From: UBA9732 sp963649615
GTDB taxonomy: Bacteria; Spirochaetota; Spirochaetia; Sphaerochaetales; Sphaerochaetaceae
Direction of reading: 5' to 3'
Assembly: GCA_963649615.1 (NCBI GenBank)
Contig: CAVJIN010000018.1
Span: 1-27,970, forward strand
Length of the DNA: 27,970 nt
How positions within the stretch are numbered: the stretch's first letter is position 1; every line of letters begins with the position of its first letter. A model generated the notes under the pieces. That model made no database searches. It was given only the letters and a program-made list of their open reading frames with translations, and was not told the DNA's origin. The translations under genes and the position numbers were made by a program. Positions 23,533 to 27,970 of this stretch are shown here, piece by piece.

Positions 23533-24144
23533 ATGCCAACCATTCAAAAAGGCTTTTGGGTCTTAGAAGGACTTGATGGAGCCGGAACCACAACTCAACT
23601 AAAAAATCTAGAAAAGACACTTTTAGAGAAAGGTATAAAAGTTCATTGTACCTGTGAGCCAACAAAATATGAAACTGGAAAGTTTTTGAGACAAGTACTC
23701 AGTGGAGAAGTTAAAGTCCCACAGTCAACAGTAGCCTATCTCTTTGCTGCAGACCGTGATAATCACCTAAACAATCCAGAATACGGCATCATTTCTCACA
23801 TCAAGGCTGGAGAAATTGTTATCTCAGACCGTTACCTTTTCTCCTCTTTTGCCTATCAAAGTATTGGCTTTGACTACAACCGCGTTAAGGAGTTGAACTC
23901 TCAATTCCCATACCCAGAACTTGTTATCTATATTGACACACCACTTGAAGCTTGCATAAACCGCATTGACTCACGAGGTGAAGCAAAAGAAATCTACGAA
24001 AAATGTGAATACCAAAAAAAAGTCCAAGAAAACTATGAGAAAGTATTCTCATCTCTTCCAAAAGGTTGCATTCTTCTCAGAATTAATGGCTCCGGTACTC
24101 GTGAAGAGATTTTTCAGCAAATCTGGTCTCAACTTAAAATTTGA
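23533..24144 (+). CDS. tmk: Thymidylate kinase with an altered P-loop
   Basis: The product is 203 residues from the ATG at 23533, which has GGAG 7 nt upstream; an in-frame GTG at 23491 lies before the probable transcription start. The enzyme phosphorylates dTMP to dTDP. The start WVLEGLDGAGTTTQL matches the Tmk P-loop, except that the Lys of GxGKTTQ is Thr. CEPT replaces the usual REP motif. DRYLFSSFAYQ is the conserved DR(Y/H) motif, and RIDSRGEAKEIYEK is the lid region with two Arg. Length is normal and the frame is intact, so this is not a decayed gene. Either the enzyme tolerates the change or it has lost or altered activity. A related family of nucleoside monophosphate kinases is the alternative. 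Confidence 0.85.
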   Translation: MPTIQKGFWVLEGLDGAGTTTQLKNLEKTLLEKGIKVHCTCEPTKYETGKFLRQVLSGEVKVPQSTVAYLFAADRDNHLNNPEYGIISHIKAGEIVISDRYLFSSFAYQSIGFDYNRVKELNSQFPYPELVIYIDTPLEACINRIDSRGEAKEIYEKCEYQKKVQENYEKVFSSLPKGCILLRINGSGTREEIFQQIWSQLKI

Positions 24145-24190
24145 TAAGTATGATTACATGAAATTCTGTTGCCATTTGTTGCATTTTTTC

Positions 24191-24221
24191 TTGCGAAACT
24201 CATCATTTGTGATAGTATAAA
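24191..24221 (+). promoter_or_regulatory. Candidate promoter for the ABC importer operon
   Basis: TTGCGA (24191-24196) and TATAAA (24216-24221) are 19 nt apart, longer than ideal. The start would be near 24228, about 29 nt before the GTG of the ATPase gene. The 112-bp gap after tmk shows no riboswitch-like fold or terminator that I could recognise. Confidence 0.4.
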
Positions 24222-24256
24222 TAAAGATAAACCTTAAATAAGGGCAGGACACAACA

Positions 24257-25786
24257 GTGCAAAACAAGTGTGCAATTGAATTGAAAGGTATTACCAAGAC
24301 CTTTGGTAAGATTGTCGCTAACGATGACATCAACCTTTCTATTAACAGAGGTGAAATACTTTGTCTGCTAGGTGAAAATGGTAGCGGAAAGACAACTCTT
24401 ATGAACATGCTTTCCGGTATTTATCAGCCCGATGCAGGACAGATATTCAAAGATGGCAAACCAGTAACAATTAGGTCTCCAAAAGATGCTTACGACTTGG
24501 GAATTGGAATGATTCACCAGCATTATCATCTTGTTGACGTCTTTACAGCAGCTCAAAACATCATTTTGGGCCTTGATGAAGGCAAAATGAACCTAGCTGC
24601 TGTCAATGACAAAGTTAAAGAAATTTGCGACCGCTATGGATTTGATATTGACCCCAAGATGAAAATCTACGATATGTCTGTTTCTCAAAAGCAGACTGTA
24701 GAAATTGTAAAGGTCCTTTACCGTGGCGCGGAGACTCTCATTCTAGACGAGCCAACTGCTGTTCTCACGCCTCAGGAAACTGATAAATTATTCGCAGTTC
24801 TCCGCAACATGAAGGCCGATAATAAAGCTATTGTTCTTATTACTCATAAGCTTGCTGAGGTATTAGACGTATCTGATGAGGTCTCAATTTTACGCAAGGG
24901 TAAATATATTGGAACAGTTAATACAAAAGAATCCACTGCTCAATCTTTAACAGACATGATGGTTGGACGTGCTGTAAAGCTTAACATTGACCGTCCAAAA
25001 TTTGAAAATCCACAAGATAAACTTGTCATTGAAGGTCTTACCGTTGTTGATGGCGAAGGAATTACCAAACTGGAGAATGTTTCCTTCACAGCTAAAACCG
25101 GTGAAATTCTTGGTATTGCAGGTATTGCAGGTTCTGGACAAAAGGAACTTTTGGAATCAATATCGGGCCTCTACCCTATCAAGAATGGATCTATCAAATT
25201 CAAAGGCGATTCCAAGGATGTTGAACTGGTTGGGCTTACTCCAATGCAAATTAAAAATGTTGGTGTTGGTATGGGCTTTGTTCCAGAAGACAGACTTGGT
25301 ATGGGTCTTGTGGGTTCAATGGGAATGACTGGAAATATGATGCTTCGTTCTTGGAAGAAAGGCAAAGGCGTTTTTGTTGACCAAAAACATCCAGAAAATC
25401 TTGCAAAGCATGTTTGGGACGAGCTTGAAGTTGTCACTCCATCCACGGCATTTCCTGTAAGAAGAATGTCCGGCGGAAACATTCAGAAAGTTCTTGTAGG
25501 CAGAGAAATTGCATCTAAGCCACCTGTATTACTTACCGCCTACGCTGTTCGTGGCTTGGATATTAATACTTCCTATGCAATTTACTCCTTATTAAATGAA
25601 CAAAAAATGAATGGATCTGCAGTTCTTTATATTGGTGAAGAGTTGGATGTACTTTTGGAGCTCTGTGATAGAATTTTGGTTCTTTGTGGTGGTAAGGTCA
25701 GCGGAATTGTTGATGCAAGAACTACAACAAAAGAGGAGATTGGTTTCATGATGACCACAGTTGGTGGTAAGGGAGGCAAAAAATGA
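24257..25786 (+). CDS. Double-ATPase subunit of a BMP-type nucleoside/simple-sugar ABC importer
   Basis: The product is 509 residues with two fused ABC ATPase domains, as in the YufO/NupO and RbsA families. The first domain is complete: Walker A GENGSGKTT at 39-47, Q-loop region HQHYHLV, a signature-like MSVSQKQ, Walker B LILDEPTAVLTP and a switch His in LITHK. The second is degenerate as usual for the family: GIAGSGQKEL for Walker A, a good signature MSGGNIQKVLVGRE, and LLTAYAVRGLD where most relatives have a QPTRGLD-type motif. The GTG at 24257 has AGGA 7 nt upstream. It overlaps the first permease gene by 4 bp (ATGA). Substrate could be nucleosides, by analogy with related transporters; this is inferred from family only. 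Confidence 0.9.
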   Translation: MQNKCAIELKGITKTFGKIVANDDINLSINRGEILCLLGENGSGKTTLMNMLSGIYQPDAGQIFKDGKPVTIRSPKDAYDLGIGMIHQHYHLVDVFTAAQNIILGLDEGKMNLAAVNDKVKEICDRYGFDIDPKMKIYDMSVSQKQTVEIVKVLYRGAETLILDEPTAVLTPQETDKLFAVLRNMKADNKAIVLITHKLAEVLDVSDEVSILRKGKYIGTVNTKESTAQSLTDMMVGRAVKLNIDRPKFENPQDKLVIEGLTVVDGEGITKLENVSFTAKTGEILGIAGIAGSGQKELLESISGLYPIKNGSIKFKGDSKDVELVGLTPMQIKNVGVGMGFVPEDRLGMGLVGSMGMTGNMMLRSWKKGKGVFVDQKHPENLAKHVWDELEVVTPSTAFPVRRMSGGNIQKVLVGREIASKPPVLLTAYAVRGLDINTSYAIYSLLNEQKMNGSAVLYIGEELDVLLELCDRILVLCGGKVSGIVDARTTTKEEIGFMMTTVGGKGGKK

Positions 25787-26871
25787 CAAAAGAAAAGAAA
25801 GCCCCTCTTGTTAGATTAGCAAAAAGAGATTACATAGACCCAAAGAAGACTATGGCTATTCGTGTTGGTTCAATTGTAGTTGCATTAATACTTTCATCCA
25901 TTCCAATTATGCTTACTGGAGTTAATCCTATAACAGCGTATTCTGTAATGATTCAAGGTTCTTTAGGAAAAACCTATTACATTCAAGATACCGTAAAAAA
26001 AGCCATTCCGCTTCTTATTTGTGCAATAGGAATTGCTCCTTGTTTTAAAATGGGATTTTGGAACATTGGGGCTGAAGGACAGTTAACATTTGGTGCAATT
26101 TGCGCTTCATTTTTTGCAATTAATTTTGGATCAAAACTCCCTCCAATTGTCATTCTTCCTATTATGGCAATTGCTGCTGCCATTGGTGGAGCTATTTGGG
26201 GGTTTATTCCTGGTTTTTTCAAAGCTAAGTACAATACCAATGAAACCTTGTTTACCCTTATGATGAATTATATTGCCATTGGTATGGTTAAATGGTTACA
26301 AGGTGGTCAAGGTCTTTGGGAAGGAAGAGCTGGAACCCAGCTTATTCCTAACTTTCACGAAAATACCTATCTTCCTTCTGTATTTGGAATTCATTGTGGC
26401 TGGATTATTGCACTTATTCTTGTTGTTTTTATCTACATCTATATGAACAAAACTAAACATGGATATGAAGTTGCTGTTATTGGGGACTCTCTTAACACAG
26501 CTAGATACGCTGGAATGAATGTAGGTTGGGTAATGATGCGAACTATGCTTCTTTCTGGTGCAATTAGTGGTATTGCAGGTTTTGTTATCCTATCTGGAGC
26601 AAACCACACTCTCACAAGTACTATTGCTGATGGCGCAGGTTTTACTTCAATTACTATTTCTTGGCTATCAAGACTTAACTCATTTGTCATGATTGTAATT
26701 TCAATGCTTTTGGCAATAATTTCTAAAGGTTCAAGTTATCTTAACAAGAAAAAAGGTGTTCCTGCAGCTGCTGCAGACATTGTTTCAGGTATTCTTCTTT
26801 TCTGTATGCTCAGTGGTGAGTTTTTCATTAAATATCAAATGATCTTCAGAAAAAAAGAACATAAGGAGTAA
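25783..26871 (+). CDS. Permease subunit of the BMP-type ABC importer (first)
   Basis: The product is 362 residues with a basic N-terminus (to about 30) and about eight to ten membrane helices. It belongs to the branched-chain/ribose-type permease family (BPD_transp_2), shown by GFWNIGAEGQLTFGAICASF near residue 90 and the cytoplasmic loop GDSLNTARYAGMNVGWVM, which carries the coupling helix contacting the ATPase. Relatives are YufP/NupP. Its ATG overlaps the ATPase gene by 4 bp and the second permease starts 5 nt later, so all three are translated together. Confidence 0.9.
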   Translation: MTKEKKAPLVRLAKRDYIDPKKTMAIRVGSIVVALILSSIPIMLTGVNPITAYSVMIQGSLGKTYYIQDTVKKAIPLLICAIGIAPCFKMGFWNIGAEGQLTFGAICASFFAINFGSKLPPIVILPIMAIAAAIGGAIWGFIPGFFKAKYNTNETLFTLMMNYIAIGMVKWLQGGQGLWEGRAGTQLIPNFHENTYLPSVFGIHCGWIIALILVVFIYIYMNKTKHGYEVAVIGDSLNTARYAGMNVGWVMMRTMLLSGAISGIAGFVILSGANHTLTSTIADGAGFTSITISWLSRLNSFVMIVISMLLAIISKGSSYLNKKKGVPAAAADIVSGILLFCMLSGEFFIKYQMIFRKKEHKE

Positions 26872-26876
26872 TAGAA

Positions 26877-27908
26877 ATGAGTGGGTTTTGGACAAATTAT
26901 AATTTCTTAGGACTAATTGCTGCTGCTGGTACTTATGCAACCGCCCTTATGTTTGGAACTATTGGCGAAGTTTTAACAGAAAAATCTGGAAACATGAACC
27001 TTGGAGTTGAAGGTATCATGTATACTGGTGGTATTGTTGGTCTTGCTGCAACACACTACTATGAAGCAATTGTTGGCGAAGCTTCTTCGCTTGGTTTAGT
27101 TGCAATGATTATTGCAATTCTAGGAGCTTTTTTAAGTGGTGCTTTGTATGGCCTTTTGTTTAGTTTCATCACTGTTACCCTTAGAGCAAACCAAAATGTT
27201 ACGGGTCTTGCAATGACAACTTTTGGAACTGGTGTTGCAAAATTCATTGGTGAGGCAATGAGCAAGAGACTTGGGGGTTTTGTTTCTGTTAGCAAGCATC
27301 TAAAAGATTTCTTTGTTAGCAAGCTCTTCCCAGAAACTTTGCAGAACATTCCAATCATTGGAAAAATTGTTTTTGGACAAGAACATTTTTTCTATCTTGC
27401 AATCATTCTTGCAATAGCAATTCACCTATTCCTATCAAAAACAAAAACAGGCTTGTATCTTAGAGCCGTTGGTGAGTCTCCCGTTACAGCAGATGCTGCT
27501 GGTATTAACATTACAAAATATAAATACTTAGCAACTATGATTGGTGGTGGTATTTCTTCTATTGGGGGTATGGTCTTCATAGTTACAACTTCTGGTTGTG
27601 TTTGGATGGATAATTCACTTTCTGGTCTTGGTTGGTTGGCTGTTGCATTGGTTATTTTTTGCACTTGGAAACCCCTCAATGCAATTTGGGGCTCTATCCT
27701 TTTTGGTGCTCTTATGATTATGTATCTTTGGATTAAGATTCCATTCTTATCGTTAGCTATAATTAATAAATACAACCTAACTGAGCTCTACAAACTTCTT
27801 CCATACGTGGTAACAATTATTGTTCTTGTAACGTCTTCTGTTCGTAACAATAAAGAAAAACAACCACCAGCATCACTTGGTTTGAACTACTTCAGAGAAG
27901 AAAGATAA
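26877..27908 (+). CDS. Permease subunit of the BMP-type ABC importer (second)
   Basis: The product is 343 residues, another BPD_transp_2 permease, related to YufQ/NupQ. EKSGNMNLGVEGIMYTGGI near residue 35 and the coupling-helix loop AVGESPVTADAAGINITKYKY are the diagnostic parts; about eight membrane helices are apparent. Together with the previous gene it would form the heterodimeric channel of the importer. AAGGAG lies 8 nt before the ATG, overlapping the end of the previous gene. No substrate-binding lipoprotein is found upstream or in the window, although in T. pallidum, as I recall, the binding protein (TmpC/PnrA) is encoded close to this transporter. Confidence 0.9.
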   Translation: MSGFWTNYNFLGLIAAAGTYATALMFGTIGEVLTEKSGNMNLGVEGIMYTGGIVGLAATHYYEAIVGEASSLGLVAMIIAILGAFLSGALYGLLFSFITVTLRANQNVTGLAMTTFGTGVAKFIGEAMSKRLGGFVSVSKHLKDFFVSKLFPETLQNIPIIGKIVFGQEHFFYLAIILAIAIHLFLSKTKTGLYLRAVGESPVTADAAGINITKYKYLATMIGGGISSIGGMVFIVTTSGCVWMDNSLSGLGWLAVALVIFCTWKPLNAIWGSILFGALMIMYLWIKIPFLSLAIINKYNLTELYKLLPYVVTIIVLVTSSVRNNKEKQPPASLGLNYFREER

Positions 27909-27913
27909 TTCTT

Positions 27914-27970
27914 ATGAGGTTTTTGCAAAATGAGCTTTGTGAAGATTGGATTTGGATTTGCGAGATAAAA
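27914..27970 (+). CDS. Possible start of a further gene, cut by the window edge
   Basis: An ATG 5 nt after the permease stop opens a frame that stays open for 19 codons to the window end (MRFLQNELCEDWIWICEIK). The short spacing would fit an operon, but there is no clear ribosome binding site and the peptide is too short to identify. It does not look like a signal peptide, so it is probably not the missing substrate-binding lipoprotein. Confidence 0.3.
   Translation, partial: MRFLQNELCEDWIWICEIK

Overview
The window is AT-rich, tightly packed bacterial chromosome. It most likely comes from a spirochaete of the genus Treponema or a close relative. Three things point there: the order tamB, bamA, mutS next to a BMP-type nucleoside/sugar ABC transporter, as I recall it around TP0321-TP0328 of T. 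pallidum; an unusually long GreA (about 890 residues) with a helical-repeat N-terminus; and the relaxed lipobox (LFSC) of a lipoprotein. I see no insertion sequence, phage gene, CRISPR array, tRNA or rRNA. Coding density is very high and the longest stretch without a gene is 269 bp.

Layout. 1-1863 (+): a small TerB-like protein, then an intergenic element made of two hairpin-forming 39-bp repeats inside an 18-bp inverted repeat, then an alkaline-phosphatase-superfamily hydrolase. 10035-1860 (-): a long housekeeping run, rpe-dtd-recA-scpA-scpB-rluB-cmk-rpsA-TPR membrane protein-unknown lipoprotein, with many overlaps or very short gaps. 10229-12907 (+): the long GreA-like factor, preceded by a leader carrying an intrinsic-terminator-like hairpin. 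23443-12904 (-): tamB-bamA-mutS-comF, an envelope-biogenesis pair followed by mismatch repair and a ComF-type phosphoribosyltransferase. 23533-27908 (+): tmk, then a three-gene ABC importer (double ATPase and two permeases); a possible further gene starts at 27914 and runs off the window.

How the genes work together. The minus-strand block joins DNA recombination and chromosome segregation (RecA, ScpA/ScpB) with RNA and protein synthesis (RluB, S1), nucleotide supply (Cmk) and tRNA quality control (Dtd). The tamB-bamA pair builds the outer membrane. The ABC importer would bring in nucleosides or a related solute, which fits its position beside tmk, but no substrate-binding protein is present in the window.

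No obvious new multi-gene system is present. The most interesting signals are regulatory. Several genes without a Shine-Dalgarno sequence have a promoter-like -35/-10 pair whose -10 box lies only 6-8 nt before the ATG, as expected for leaderless mRNAs. The divergent tamB and tmk promoters sit back to back. The greA leader carries a possible attenuator or small-RNA terminator. The 504-635 element looks like a designed structure. A thymidylate kinase with Thr in place of the P-loop Lys is the main protein-level oddity. All calls rest on reading the sequence by eye; no search or folding was run.
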